A DNA stretch of 64,000 nt from NCBI GenBank assembly GCA_031385545.1, contig JANNBN010000057.1, forward strand, positions 19,168 to 83,167, read 5' to 3'. Under the pieces are notes generated by a model. That model searched no databases. It had not been told where the DNA came from and worked only from the letters and a program-made list of their open reading frames with translations. This stretch comes from JANNBN01 sp031385545. GTDB taxonomy: Bacteria > Actinomycetota > Acidimicrobiia > Acidimicrobiales > JANYDT01. The number at the start of each line of letters is the position of its first letter. Position 1 is the first letter of the stretch. A program made the position numbers and the translations under genes. Shown one piece after another: positions 9,201 through 17,304 of the stretch.

Positions 9201-9632
9201 CACCCGCTCTCGGGTGCTAAAAGCCAGCGCCATCACGACGAGGTGCGCAGATGCGTCCGCAGGTCGAGTGATGAGTTCATGCAGGCGAACGAGGCTCTCG
9301 TCGTCCAAGTCGTCGGCGTTGTCCGCGAACACCACCGTCGGGTTGCCACGAAGACCCACCGAGTTGTCCGCGGAAGGTCCGGTCAGGGATGCGCAGGTGT
9401 CGGCCAGACGCTGGGCGAAAAGATGAACCGGGTCGGACTCGACAGCCGTCCAACCCATGGCTGTGGCAGCGGAGGCCATTTCCGAAAGAAGCCGTGAGGA
9501 CCCAAGCCCTCGCTCAGCCTCGATCACCATGACTTCGGGTAAGCCTGTCTCGGCCCGGGACAGGGCGGCGATGAACTGGCGCAGTTCGGGTGCACGTCCC
9601 AGCAAACGGCTCGAACTCGATCGGGGCAACAT
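6276..9632 (-). CDS. Large STAND-type ATPase LuxR regulator
   Basis: An 1118-residue regulator. The N-terminal module (about 1-205) resembles an AAA/STAND ATPase but its P-loop is ERGLGSSRLL, without the Lys; a Walker-B-like TVVFADNADD remains. A second NB-ARC-like module begins at PLTPFIGREAE with a complete Walker A (TGPGGCGKTRL, about 248-258) and Walker B (TVLVLDNAEHLL). A helical, TPR-like region fills about 560-1040. The C-terminal LuxR helix-turn-helix is LTPMEVQVVELVEAGLTNPQ followed by VSRATVKTHLVHVYEKLGI. Such proteins switch on ATP-driven oligomerisation after sensing an inducer. The target is unknown; the downstream small LuxR gene is its nearest partner. Confidence 0.88.
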   Translation of the reverse strand: MLPRSSSSRLLGRAPELRQFIAALSRAETGLPEVMVIEAERGLGSSRLLSEMASAATAMGWTAVESDPVHLFAQRLADTCASLTGPSADNSVGLRGNPTVVFADNADDLDDESLVRLHELITRPADASAHLVVMALAFSTRERVVSLRRAAEAAGSPTLLLRPLEPKDALELAAASLGRDPSEAELSLIEHARGVPGRIVQITSTLGSDKPRRRVTSAPVPLTPFIGREAETRELLQLIPVERLITVTGPGGCGKTRLVQEVIHRLANTTALDIRWVELARRTDGPGVLNALSAALGIIEIEQSDLADHIVLALADRTDTVLVLDNAEHLLASVSDIVRRTLDASNGVRILCTSREPLDVPGELVWRVPPLSAPRAGLHRDIDSLCQFESVQLFLERAARVRRGFTITAANAAHVAAICARLDGLPLAIELAAARVRSMPPDRIAAELIHQLQSLPPVVGGTGGRHETLRSCIAWSEALLDDVDQIVFRRLGVFVGGFTLDAAQALMEAFADVDPYEVAEAIRRLVDKSLLVLDDEHDRFLMLETIRSFALERLDDFDEGPTACDAHATWFADWLGMLDRAAHAQDAQQFINQTPAWVQTIGNEIGNCYAAFNWVPAGGPVSLRLSAGLGYYWLISGSYDEAVRYGLAAIQAGDRTTVEWGDAAMWMAGVIYNASLKEGSELAETVSGSGAFLDSRVRTRLSGSMSHGEVGEHGPTPMLLQRYAELRTRSAATNDWFTFTNCSYVPASVCAEFGLLDEAESNLESFVNHRVLLVEATCALWRGQLDLASRLTAQASASVDADLNNPVAEIAEVGFVEAQISLARERSALNSSQIWQQLRGRSIGMFTDTVHFFEAFSSLSLNDDRSAVKSLLVTAKSPAKIYRAYAHLWLSRVHLALGDRAAAHASATALLNDWPHLRTPAFEAVGHLVLAECAMATDIRSGFDQAHRSLASAAEYGLWTAAVDALEAIGVLLIENHRVVDGARLLGAAHAERDRMEYRFRFAHRRTYVDAAHIVARPTVGWVEGLTMSLVTAIELAQRMRGERGRASFGWDSLTPMEVQVVELVEAGLTNPQIADRLFVSRATVKTHLVHVYEKLGISSRAELAVRSATRVAHADAG

Positions 9633-9777
9633 GACGATCGATCACCTTACGGCGAGCACCGCATTGCCACCACTCGCCGCAGTGAATTCGATCGGGTTTT
9701 GCGAGCCGCTACCATCGGGAACGCCGTTGGTCGGTGTTGTGTCTGTCTGCAGCATCGGGCGAAAAGGCAAGCATCAC

Positions 9778-9851
9778 CGGGATGTAGCGCAGCTTGGTAG
9801 CGCGCCACGTTCGGGACGTGGAGGCCGGGGGTTCAAGTCCCCCCATCCCGA
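9778..9851 (+). tRNA. tRNA-Pro (anticodon CGG)
   Basis: 74 bases that fold as a cloverleaf. The acceptor stem CGGGATG pairs perfectly with CATCCCG; the D arm is GCGC-AGCTTGGTA-GCGC; the anticodon stem CCACG/CGTGG holds the loop TTCGGGA, placing CGG at positions 34-36; the T arm is CCGGGGGTTCAAGTCCCCC. The anticodon reads the Pro codon CCG. CCA is not encoded after the discriminator A. Confidence 0.97.
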
Positions 9852-9866
9852 CAAACCCGAAAACGC

Positions 9867-9895
9867 AGAAGGACCCGCTTGTTGCGGGTCCTTCT
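9867..9895. terminator. Strong hairpin between tRNA-Pro and the convergent gene
   Basis: AGAAGGACCCGC and GCGGGTCCTTCT form a perfect 12-bp stem around a TTGTT loop. On the minus strand the hairpin is followed by GCGTTTT, on the plus strand by no T tract. It may end the tRNA transcript, the convergent secreted-protein transcript, or both. Confidence 0.8.
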
Positions 9896-9948
9896 CGACT
9901 GCTCGACTGCTCGGGTTCTCGACTTCGGACAACCGAGCCGGTGGTTCG

Positions 9949-10854
9949 TTACTTGTCAGACTTACCCTTGGTGCGGGCGGCCTTTGCGGCCTCGTGTTCG
10001 GCCTTCTTCTCAGCCTTCTCGGCTTCGTGTTCGGCCTTCTTCTCAGCCTTCTCGGACTTGGCCTGCGTTCCGAGCGCCTGTGCGGTCTGCTTCAGGAGGT
10101 CGGCGGCCTTGTCGAAGCTGGCATCGGCGAGCTTGATCTGCGCCTTGGCAGCGTCGACAGCGGCCGCGTTGGCTGTCTTGGTGGCCTCGTTGCCCTGATC
10201 CGGTGCCAGCCCGGTGAGGGATCCACTCGCTGCTGCTGCCGTTGCCTTACCTGTCGCGATGACCGGGGCGACCTGGGCAAGAAGTGCCTCGGCCGCAGCA
10301 GTGTTGACACCCTTTGCCTTGGCGGCTGCGATCTTGGTGGTCAGCTCAGCGATGGATGTCGTCTGTTTGGTGCCCCGAGCCCACTGCTTGTCGCAGGCGA
10401 GCGAGACGTGAACAACCGGTGAAACGACCAGATACACACGCTGGTGAGTGAAGATCTGCTGGTAGAGGGGCTTGGCAATCTCTGGGGTGGCCGCCGCTGC
10501 AATCGATGTTCCGAGGACGGTCAATCCTGCCTGGGTCAATCCGATGCGTGACAGCGACGAGGCGTTCTGGCCGCAGTCGGTCGTCTGTGACGAGACCTTT
10601 GCCGACCATGAGCCCAGGTCGCGCTGGCGCTTGGCGATCGCCTCTGCTGCCCGTGCTTTGATGGCTGCCAGGTTGTCCGGGGCTGTCTGGGTCTTCTTCT
10701 CCTGCTGAGCGTCGGAGGAGTTGAGCGCCGCCTCCAGCCCCGGGGTTGCTTGCTCGGTCTTCGCAGACTTGGACGAGTCCGAGTCAGCGAAGGCGGCAGC
10801 CGGTGTGAGCGCAAGGAGCGAAGCGGTCAGGACGAAGGTTGTGAGCTTGTTCAT
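9949..10854 (-). CDS. Secreted Ala/Lys-rich helical protein, function unknown
   Basis: A 301-residue protein with a clear signal peptide (MNKLTTFVLTASLLALTPAA, predicted cleavage after AFA). The mature part is mostly Ala-rich helix, with two Cys about 70 residues apart (TTDCGQN and LACDKQW). The C-terminus is a charged tail with repeats of EKAEKKAEHEA; the underlying DNA holds near-identical direct repeats at about 9982-10050. I do not recognise a family. The start was taken at the Met that begins the signal peptide; an ATG 63 bases upstream would put an unlikely polar stretch before it. The highly basic tail could bind DNA or wall polymers, which is only a guess. Confidence 0.8.
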   Translation of the reverse strand: MNKLTTFVLTASLLALTPAAAFADSDSSKSAKTEQATPGLEAALNSSDAQQEKKTQTAPDNLAAIKARAAEAIAKRQRDLGSWSAKVSSQTTDCGQNASSLSRIGLTQAGLTVLGTSIAAAATPEIAKPLYQQIFTHQRVYLVVSPVVHVSLACDKQWARGTKQTTSIAELTTKIAAAKAKGVNTAAAEALLAQVAPVIATGKATAAAASGSLTGLAPDQGNEATKTANAAAVDAAKAQIKLADASFDKAADLLKQTAQALGTQAKSEKAEKKAEHEAEKAEKKAEHEAAKAARTKGKSDK

Positions 10855-11062
10855 GAGGCCACTCTGCGAGGCCGCTATGAGCTGCTCAGGCGGGGGTTGT
10901 GAGGAGTTTGTGTGCAATTGAACGGAAGATTCGGTTCGCTCTCCTCACGGTGGGTGAGCGGTTCATCAAGGTTGAGTAGACGCACGAAACCCGGCCCGAG
11001 TTCTCGGTCGGAGTTCGTGTTGAAACGATTCCCAGCGGCTCGACCGCGACTGAACGGTTGAA

Positions 11063-14014
11063 CTACGGGACGTAACCGGTGACGTCGACTACCAAATGGG
11101 TCGTAGCCGAGGTATACAGGCAGACCTTTCCGCTTGTCCCCAGCCGAGCCACAACAGCGTTCGAGATGGTCTGTCCGGCGGTGAAATTGTTATTTGAAGC
11201 GAGTGGCAAGGTTGACCCGCACGGATACACCGTGACGAATCCGGCAGTGCCGGGCTGGGTGACGGCAATGTTGAGCGTGACGGCATAGGCATTTGCCGGG
11301 ATGCCTGCACGGCCGCCCGCGGTCAGCTCGAGACTCGAACCGCTGTCCAGGGGTCCTGCCCCGGCTTGCTGGTTGTCGAACGTGCTTGCGCCCTGCCGAG
11401 TGTCGAGGAGGCGGGCAGGAAGCATCGCAATGTAGGGCGAGGTCGCCGGAAAATAGCCGCTGGCATCGACAACGATGTGAGCTGCCGCGGAGGTAAAGAT
11501 GCAGACCTTTCCGTCTGTACCCAAGCGTGCAGAAACCGAGTTGGCGATGGTCTGGCCCGCTGTGAAATTCAGATTTGAGGCCACTGGTAACGGGGATCCG
11601 CAGGGGAACACCGTCAAAAAACCGGCTGCCGTCGGTTCGGTGATTGCAACACTGATCGAGGCGGCTTTCGCTGTCATTGGAATACCGCCGCGCCCACCAA
11701 TGGTGAGTTCGATGGTGGAACCGGCCGACCGTCCACCGATACCGGCGAATAGGTTGTCGATCGTGAATTGACCGACCCGAGTATCCATGAGGCGTGCCGG
11801 GCTTGTTGATGTGAAGAAAGAAGGTGCCCTGGAATAGGCCGACGCATCAACAACGACGTGGGTTCCCTTGGACACGTAGATACACGCCCTGCCGCCTGCA
11901 CCGACGCCTGCGGGCACCATTCCGGAAAGAGTCGCGCCTTGCACAAAATTGACGTTCGAAGACGTCGGGCGGGCTGTGCCACAGGGGAATACGGTGACGA
12001 ACCCGGCACCCGTGGCTTGGGTGATGGCTACATTCAGCCAAACCGTGGTTGCGTCAGCGGGGATGCCGGCTCGGCCGGTCAATTGCAGTTCTGTGGTCGT
12101 TCCATCTCCCAGTATTCCAATTCCTGCCATCTGGCTGTCGATGGTCTGCTGGCCGGCTCGTGAATCAAGAAGTCGGGCCGGGCTGAAGGCGACGAACGTG
12201 GGCAAGTTGTTCGGCGGTGTTGTCGTCGTGGTGGAGGTCGTGGAGGTCGTGGAGGTCGTGGAGGTCGTGGAGGTCGTGGAGGTCGTGGTAGTCGAAGTCG
12301 TTGTTGGAGTTGTTGAACTGGTGGCCGTGGTTGTACCGGTGGTTAGTTCGAGCAGGGTGATAGAGGCGGGAGCGAAGGTGCGGGTGTAGCTGGAGGCGCC
12401 TCCGCGGTTGGTGGTAACGCCAGGTGCGTTGGAGAAGTCGTCAGCGGGGGCGACGAGGCCGTTGTAGGTGGGGAGGGTGTCGTTGATCGTGGTCCCGGCG
12501 AACGTATCGGCATACTCGCTGACGATGCCCTTGCCATCGATGCTGATGGCTGCAGTCTTGGGGCTGTTCGTCTTGTTGATGACCATCAAGGTGGTGTTGC
12601 CGTTCTTCTGGCCGGCGTAGATGGAAAGATCACTGCTGGCGTTGAATGAGGTGTCGACGTCCTTGATGCTTGTTCCGAATCGCTTCCAAAGAGCCATGGC
12701 GTAGTACGTAGGGAAACGGTAGGCGTCTTCGTAGTTGTTGTCCTTGAAGCCCATCAGCCCGAACTCATTACCGAACCAGGAGTCATAGTACATCGTGAAT
12801 TGGTTTGATCCGATGAATCGATCCTTCAAAGCCATCTGGCCAATGGAGTCGCCGACCATCATGGCGTTCATAATCTGATTGAGACGCATTCCTTCTCGTT
12901 CTTGCCAGCCCTCGGAAGTTAGGCCGAATTCCGACATCAAGACCGGTGTCTTGCTCGTAATCCCGGCGATTGATTCGAGTACCGATAGCTGCTGGTCGAG
13001 TTGCGCCAGTTTGACTTCAGGGAAGGCAAGGATGGTTGCGTTCCCGGAGGGGGTGTTTGGTGGCGGATCGTACTGGTAGTAGGTATGGATGATCAAGAAG
13101 TCGATGTCTGTTCCAGCCCGGTTGAACAGCGGCTGCATCCACGGGTTCGACGCGTTGAGTTCACCCTGGGTGCCTGGGATGCCAACCTTGATGGTCGGGT
13201 CGATGGTCTTGAGGAACGTCTTCGTTTCGGAGTACCCGTTGCGACGGGTTGCCCCTGAACCGATGCCTTCGTAGAACTCGACCGAACTGCAGGTCCAGAC
13301 CGTCTCCCATCCGAACGCGAGACACCCGGGAGACCCTTTGCCGCCCATGGTTTCGTTGCCGAATTCCCAGGTCTTGATGTTCATCGGAGAGGTCACACCT
13401 CCGTTCACCCTCTTCTGTGCCCAAAAGCCGACCGTCTTCCAGTCGATACCGAGTTGGTCGACACCAATCACCCGCGTGTCGTCGACGGTGCCGTTCGAGA
13501 ATGCAACCAGAGCGGCGTTCTCCTTCATTGTGGCATTGGCATTAAGCGTCATGACCAGTTGCTCCGTACCCACCTGATTCGCCCATTTGAAGAACTCAGA
13601 GGTACGAATGAGCGGGTCGGTGGTGAGGTTACGTTTTGCTGCAGGAAAGCAGGGCGTACCGTAGGTGACTGCGCCGGGAGTGGTTGACAACTCACAGGAC
13701 GCCCATCCCCAGTCCTGGGCCGCGACCCCGCCCGGAAACCGCATGAAATCGGTTGCCTGGCTGCCGCGGCTCGCCAACTGGGTGTTCAGGAACGACGGAT
13801 GCACGAAGAACGACGCGTTCGTGCCCCACTTCATCGGGCCGAAATCACGGAAGGGCCGCCCGTCGACGCGAATGGTGCCGTCAGCGACGCTCTGAGCGGA
13901 CCCGACGCCGCTTCCGACTATCGACCCAACCGCGGCAGCAGCCGCCAGCAATGACACCATTGTTCGTCTCCGTCGAGCGAACGGGTGTGTGATCGACGAG
14001 ATCCTCGGTGTCAT
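11063..14014 (-). CDS. Secreted GH-A-clan-like glycoside hydrolase with three repeated C-terminal domains
   Basis: A 983-residue exported enzyme. After an Arg-rich start and hydrophobic signal (about 1-45) comes a TIM-barrel domain resembling alpha-L-arabinofuranosidase or related GH-A enzymes. It shows FMRFPGGVAAQDWGW, TWEFGNET (acid/base Glu) and LMSEFGLTS (nucleophile Glu). A beta-sandwich precedes a Thr/Ser linker (about 560-607). Three copies of a domain of about 125 residues end the protein; each starts with PARLLDTR-like, has GFVTVYPCG-like in the middle and ends with HLVVDVTGY-like. Such domains are frequent on actinobacterial surface proteins but their role is unknown. The ribosome binding site GAGGAG is seven bases from the ATG. 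The substrate is uncertain. Confidence 0.83.
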   Translation of the reverse strand: MTPRISSITHPFARRRRTMVSLLAAAAAVGSIVGSGVGSAQSVADGTIRVDGRPFRDFGPMKWGTNASFFVHPSFLNTQLASRGSQATDFMRFPGGVAAQDWGWASCELSTTPGAVTYGTPCFPAAKRNLTTDPLIRTSEFFKWANQVGTEQLVMTLNANATMKENAALVAFSNGTVDDTRVIGVDQLGIDWKTVGFWAQKRVNGGVTSPMNIKTWEFGNETMGGKGSPGCLAFGWETVWTCSSVEFYEGIGSGATRRNGYSETKTFLKTIDPTIKVGIPGTQGELNASNPWMQPLFNRAGTDIDFLIIHTYYQYDPPPNTPSGNATILAFPEVKLAQLDQQLSVLESIAGITSKTPVLMSEFGLTSEGWQEREGMRLNQIMNAMMVGDSIGQMALKDRFIGSNQFTMYYDSWFGNEFGLMGFKDNNYEDAYRFPTYYAMALWKRFGTSIKDVDTSFNASSDLSIYAGQKNGNTTLMVINKTNSPKTAAISIDGKGIVSEYADTFAGTTINDTLPTYNGLVAPADDFSNAPGVTTNRGGASSYTRTFAPASITLLELTTGTTTATSSTTPTTTSTTTTSTTSTTSTTSTTSTTSTTTTTPPNNLPTFVAFSPARLLDSRAGQQTIDSQMAGIGILGDGTTTELQLTGRAGIPADATTVWLNVAITQATGAGFVTVFPCGTARPTSSNVNFVQGATLSGMVPAGVGAGGRACIYVSKGTHVVVDASAYSRAPSFFTSTSPARLMDTRVGQFTIDNLFAGIGGRSAGSTIELTIGGRGGIPMTAKAASISVAITEPTAAGFLTVFPCGSPLPVASNLNFTAGQTIANSVSARLGTDGKVCIFTSAAAHIVVDASGYFPATSPYIAMLPARLLDTRQGASTFDNQQAGAGPLDSGSSLELTAGGRAGIPANAYAVTLNIAVTQPGTAGFVTVYPCGSTLPLASNNNFTAGQTISNAVVARLGTSGKVCLYTSATTHLVVDVTGYVP
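12231..12284. repeat. 9-bp tandem repeat coding the Thr/Ser linker
   Basis: Six perfect copies of GTGGAGGTC, followed by a degenerate one. On the minus strand they code alternating Thr-Thr-Ser in the glycosidase linker. The array stays in frame, so copy-number slippage would change linker length without breaking the gene. Confidence 0.95.
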
Positions 14015-14301
14015 TCAGATGCTCCTCACAGAAAACTGAACTGGTGTTCAGCCGCCACGAAGAGTAGCAACAAGCGTCTGAATGAGGAGCACTAATCGTC
14101 TATTCAGAGCGATTTCATCAAGTCTGGCGAAATCATCCTCGATCGGTCGCATGGCCATTGACCAGGCAAAATACCCAAACCAACGTGGCGTTAGGGGCAA
14201 GGCCGTCGCCGGTGACAGCGGCCGGCCGGACCACTCTCAGCGTGATTTCGAACGAGGTTCGCCCGGCCCAGGTCCGGTTGCCCGGCCTTTAGGCTTGCCG
14301 G
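14015..14301. other. Divergent intergenic region upstream of the lasso cluster
   Basis: Holds the ribosome binding site of the glycosidase gene at its left end and must hold the promoters of that gene and of the lasso B2 gene. TAGGCT six bases before the B2 GTG could be a -10 element giving a leaderless transcript, but no convincing -35 is visible. No small ORF here resembles a lasso precursor. Confidence 0.4.
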
Positions 14302-14790
14302 GTGGTACCGCTCAGAAGATTGTGGCTGCGGATGCGCGCCTTCCGCCGACTGCCACGTCGTTCGCAAGCTGTCTTCTTCCCTGCCCTCGTTCTCAATCCG
14401 TTGTTCCGGCTCGTTGCCAAGCGTCGGGGCATCAAGTCGGCAACTGCATTGGCTCGACGCCTCGCGGGTCACGCCGTGCAGCCGCCGCAGCCGGTCGACC
14501 CGACCGGAACGCACACGTCGCTCCCGATCGCACGTCAGGTGGTTCTGGGGGTACGCGCAGCGGCTGGCGCGCTCCCGGTTGAGCTTGTCTGCCTACCACG
14601 GTCGCTGACCGCCTGGACCATCCTCAATCGGATGGGAATTTCGGCCACCCTGCGGATCGGTATGGATGCCTCGACCGATCACAAGACAGCACACGCATGG
14701 ATCGATGTTCTGGGTGAACCCATCGGCGAGGCGCCTGGCCAGATCCAGCAGATGGCGGAGTTCTCCGAACCGATACTCGGGCGAACATGA
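14302..14790 (+). CDS. Lasso peptide maturation protease B2 (McjB C-terminal-like, transglutaminase fold)
   Basis: Cleaves the leader peptide from a lasso precursor with help from the leader-binding protein B1. The 162 residues match stand-alone B2 proteins. A basic amphipathic N-terminus (LRRLPRRSQAVFFPALV-like) precedes the catalytic domain, where VCLPRSLTAWTILNRMG carries the nucleophile Cys97 and KTAHAWIDVLGEPIGE carries His131; this is the diagnostic McjB pattern (C-L-P-x-x-L, then A-H-A-W). The gene overlaps the next (kinase) by four bases, so they form an operon. The start is GTG; an internal ATG ten codons later is possible. Family assignment is strong. Confidence 0.93.
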   Translation: MVPLRRLWLRMRAFRRLPRRSQAVFFPALVLNPLFRLVAKRRGIKSATALARRLAGHAVQPPQPVDPTGTHTSLPIARQVVLGVRAAAGALPVELVCLPRSLTAWTILNRMGISATLRIGMDASTDHKTAHAWIDVLGEPIGEAPGQIQQMAEFSEPILGRT

Positions 14791-15746
14791 CTGAGGTTGC
14801 ATCGCGGCGCGTCCTCCTGCACGGGTTGGTTGTCGAGACCAACATGCCCGTTGCAGCGCGTCCGTCGACTGCGTCTCCGCAGGTTTGTTGCAGTACCGAC
14901 AACGGTGTGTTGCGGTCCGACAACTCAAATTCAGGAACTGTGCTTGCGCAGGACTTGGTCGCTGGTGTTGTGACAATGCGGGTGATGACGAACGGCTTCG
15001 GGTATTTCATCGAATGGCCCGGCTTCATGCGCGCGACGTTGGATCGAGCGTCGAGGAGTGCAGCGTTCGAACTTGGCTTCAGTGTCAGTGATCCTCGGTC
15101 CGCTGCGGTTGCGCCGGTGATGCTTTCCCCGGCGGTCGGGGTTGTGTCAATGCTCAACGGTGCAATCGTGCTGCACACATCCGCTGTTGTCGTGCGGGGC
15201 CGGGCGGTGCTGTTGCTCGCGGATCGAGGCGGTGGAAAGTCTTCCATCGCGGCCCTCCTTGGGAGTGCCGGGGTTCCGCTCCTTGCTGAGGACGTCTGTG
15301 CGCTCACAATCGATTCCCTCGGCACCCCCGTCGCCCACTCAGGGATTCATGAACTTCGCCTCCGCACCACCACACCGTGGTTGGCCGATCTTCACGGTCT
15401 CGTGCGATCGGCGCCGCATTTTGATGGCCGCATCGTTGTCCGGCCGCCCGTAGCGTCTCAGGCCGTTGTTCCTGTATCTGCGATCCTGGTCGTGCGACTT
15501 TCCCACTCCGCCAAGCGAGTGACTATGGAACGCATTCCGGTGGCCCAATCCGTACGTGTACTGATGACTTCGCAGCGATGTTCGCCGATTCTGACCAACT
15601 CCCTCGCTCTGTCGATGTTCAACAGTGCCGTCGATTGTGTTGACCGGGCCGTCACCTCGATTCTCAATGTGCCGTGGGCAGAACACAGACGCAACCGCGA
15701 ACTGGGCCTTGAGCTGGCTGAAGCGATCTCGGCAAGCATCCCGTGA
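14787..15746 (+). CDS. HPr-kinase-like lasso peptide kinase 1
   Basis: A 319-residue protein of the HPr Ser kinase/phosphorylase fold common in lasso and PqqD-type clusters. The C-terminal half begins with IVLHTSAVVVRGRAVLLLAD and holds the P-loop RGGGKSS (Lys151). It continues with LLAEDVCAL (the acidic motif after the P-loop) and HSGIHELRLR. The N-terminal half (RRVLLHGLVVETNMPV) matches the N-terminus of the second kinase in this cluster. Characterised relatives such as the paeninodin kinase phosphorylate the C-terminal Ser of the precursor; the precursor here ends in Ser-Ser. It overlaps the B2 gene by four bases. Substrate assignment is inference. Confidence 0.87.
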   Translation: MTEVASRRVLLHGLVVETNMPVAARPSTASPQVCCSTDNGVLRSDNSNSGTVLAQDLVAGVVTMRVMTNGFGYFIEWPGFMRATLDRASRSAAFELGFSVSDPRSAAVAPVMLSPAVGVVSMLNGAIVLHTSAVVVRGRAVLLLADRGGGKSSIAALLGSAGVPLLAEDVCALTIDSLGTPVAHSGIHELRLRTTTPWLADLHGLVRSAPHFDGRIVVRPPVASQAVVPVSAILVVRLSHSAKRVTMERIPVAQSVRVLMTSQRCSPILTNSLALSMFNSAVDCVDRAVTSILNVPWAEHRRNRELGLELAEAISASIP

Positions 15747-15757
15747 TTTCGCCTCTG

Positions 15758-16051
15758 CTACCGATGTCGGCCTTCAGCTTTGGACGACGACGCCATTCTC
15801 CTGCTGGCCAGATCCACTAAGAAGCGGTGAATGTCGAGACGCGCAATCTCCTCGCTGACGTCGAAGCGTTCGGTGACGACACGTACCAAATGATCGAGGT
15901 TCGCGCCCGGTGTGAGTGCCTCCCAGATCACCACCCCGGGCCCATCGATCGATACCGACGTTGAGGTGCGCAAGTCGAAGACGATGACGGCGTCGTCGAC
16001 CTTCTGCCAGGTAATCGTGTCAGTCTGCAGTCTCCAGACCTCTTCGAGCAT
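15758..16051 (-). CDS. PqqD-family leader-binding protein (lasso B1)
   Basis: A 97-residue RiPP recognition element that binds the leader peptide and presents the precursor to B2 and the cyclase. The PqqD pattern is clear: ITWQKVDDAVIVFDLRTSTS, then GPGVVIWEAL, then DHLVRVVTERFDVSEE and a final helix RFLVDLASRRM. It is transcribed away from the cyclase gene, with only 38 bases between the starts, so the two promoters must overlap. Its own start may be leaderless: TAGTCT lies six bases before the ATG. The opposite orientation from B2 and cyclase is unusual but matches that of the precursor gene. Confidence 0.93.
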   Translation of the reverse strand: MLEEVWRLQTDTITWQKVDDAVIVFDLRTSTSVSIDGPGVVIWEALTPGANLDHLVRVVTERFDVSEEIARLDIHRFLVDLASRRMASSSKAEGRHR

Positions 16052-16089
16052 TCGACCAGACTAGGTCTCTCAGCGAGAATCGACTCCGA

Positions 16090-17301
16090 ATGCCGCCGAC
16101 TTTGTACTCAAATCCCAAGATCCTTTCTCCTGACGCTGCAACGATTCGGTGGAACTTTCCCCTGTTCAGTGAGCTTGACTCTTTCGACGAACTGGCTTGC
16201 CCTTCACCGGTCGATCCCGATACCCGTGCACGCAACAAACAGCGAGGCTCGCTGTTCGAGGTGTTGATCGACCTGATTCAGCAGCGTCTCGACGACACTC
16301 CCGTTTACGTTCAGTTCTCAGGCGGATGCGATTCGTCTCTGGTGCTGTCTGCCGCCGTTGTCGCGTGCCGCCGATGTGATCATGATGCACCCATACCAAT
16401 CTCGTTTCGGTACCCGCTGCTACCAGAGACCGACGAAAATGACTTCCAAGCTCTCGTTCTCGATTTTCTGAAACTGCCTCAGGGTCGGATCGAATCAATA
16501 ACGTCCGAGTTTGATCTTGTGGGTCCAGCGGCGCAGAGGGGCCTTCGGGAGTTGGGGCTCGTGTGGCCGGCTCCGGTGGTCGCCTGTGCAGACGTGTTCC
16601 GGTCCCTGCCGCCGGGTTTGGTGCTTTCCGGCGAGGGCGGGGACGAGGTGATGGGACCTCGTCGCATAGCCGGCGTGTTCCGGGCGGCCGAGATGCTCAG
16701 ACAGGGCCGTCTGAAATCGACGGCGGGCAACTTGGCAGTCGCGCTCGGCCCGTCGGCTTTGCGCACGAGAGCAATGATGCGCAGTGGCGGAATGGTTGGA
16801 GAATGGATAGCGGCCAACGAAGCCGAACGGTTCGTTTCGAGGATAGGCGAAACATACGGAAGCGAACCGTTGCTGCCCAGCCGTTACGCGAAATACTACG
16901 CGCGCCTATCGAGTTCGGCGTTGGCTTTTCATCAGATCACCGCCATCATGAACTGGGCTGGGCAGCAGTACTGTGCGCCGATCATGGAGCACGCCTTCGT
17001 AGTCGGGGTGAACGACCTCACACCGGCATCGGACTTACGGAACCGTTACCGGGTCCTCGGACGCCATTTCAGTGAACACCTGCCCCCTGAGATCGTGAAA
17101 CGAACAACCAAGCGGTACATGCAAGCGGTGTACTTCAACGAGCACGCACGCGAATTTGCCCGCCATTGGGACGGGCAAATTGACGACGAAGCTGTGGATG
17201 GACGCCTGTTGCGGAACCATTGGGTGACTGCCGAACGAGATGGGGTCTGGTCGCAGACCTTTCTGTTGTTGCAGTCGGCGTGGCTTGCTTCAGCGGCCTA
17301 A
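16090..17301 (+). CDS. Lasso cyclase C (asparagine synthetase-like), short form
   Basis: Adenylates the side-chain carboxylate of the core Asp so that the N-terminal amine closes the macrolactam ring. The PP-loop ATP-binding motif is FSGGCDSS (residues 76-83). The second conserved block is LSGEGGDEVMGPRR. The 403 residues lack the N-terminal glutaminase-like domain that most lasso cyclases keep; only about 60 residues precede the synthetase domain, and upstream DNA is occupied by the divergent B1 gene. The precursor gene lies three bases beyond its stop on the opposite strand. Assignment to the family is strong; the missing domain is an oddity. Confidence 0.9.
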   Translation: MPPTLYSNPKILSPDAATIRWNFPLFSELDSFDELACPSPVDPDTRARNKQRGSLFEVLIDLIQQRLDDTPVYVQFSGGCDSSLVLSAAVVACRRCDHDAPIPISFRYPLLPETDENDFQALVLDFLKLPQGRIESITSEFDLVGPAAQRGLRELGLVWPAPVVACADVFRSLPPGLVLSGEGGDEVMGPRRIAGVFRAAEMLRQGRLKSTAGNLAVALGPSALRTRAMMRSGGMVGEWIAANEAERFVSRIGETYGSEPLLPSRYAKYYARLSSSALAFHQITAIMNWAGQQYCAPIMEHAFVVGVNDLTPASDLRNRYRVLGRHFSEHLPPEIVKRTTKRYMQAVYFNEHAREFARHWDGQIDDEAVDGRLLRNHWVTAERDGVWSQTFLLLQSAWLASAA

Positions 17302-17304
17302 GGC

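Noticed and set aside
9778..9851. tRNA-Pro as an integration site for a mobile element
   Set aside because: No integrase and no second copy of the tRNA 3' end is found in the window.
12231..12284. Short regular repeats as a CRISPR array
   Set aside because: The repeat unit is 9 bases, has no spacers and is in frame in the glycosidase linker. The same applies to the 12-base repeats in mrp.
14082..14582. 166-codon open frame at the left of the lasso cluster
   Set aside because: It overlaps the B2 gene in another frame, has no family similarity and is typical of high-GC shadow frames. It also lacks a lasso leader motif.
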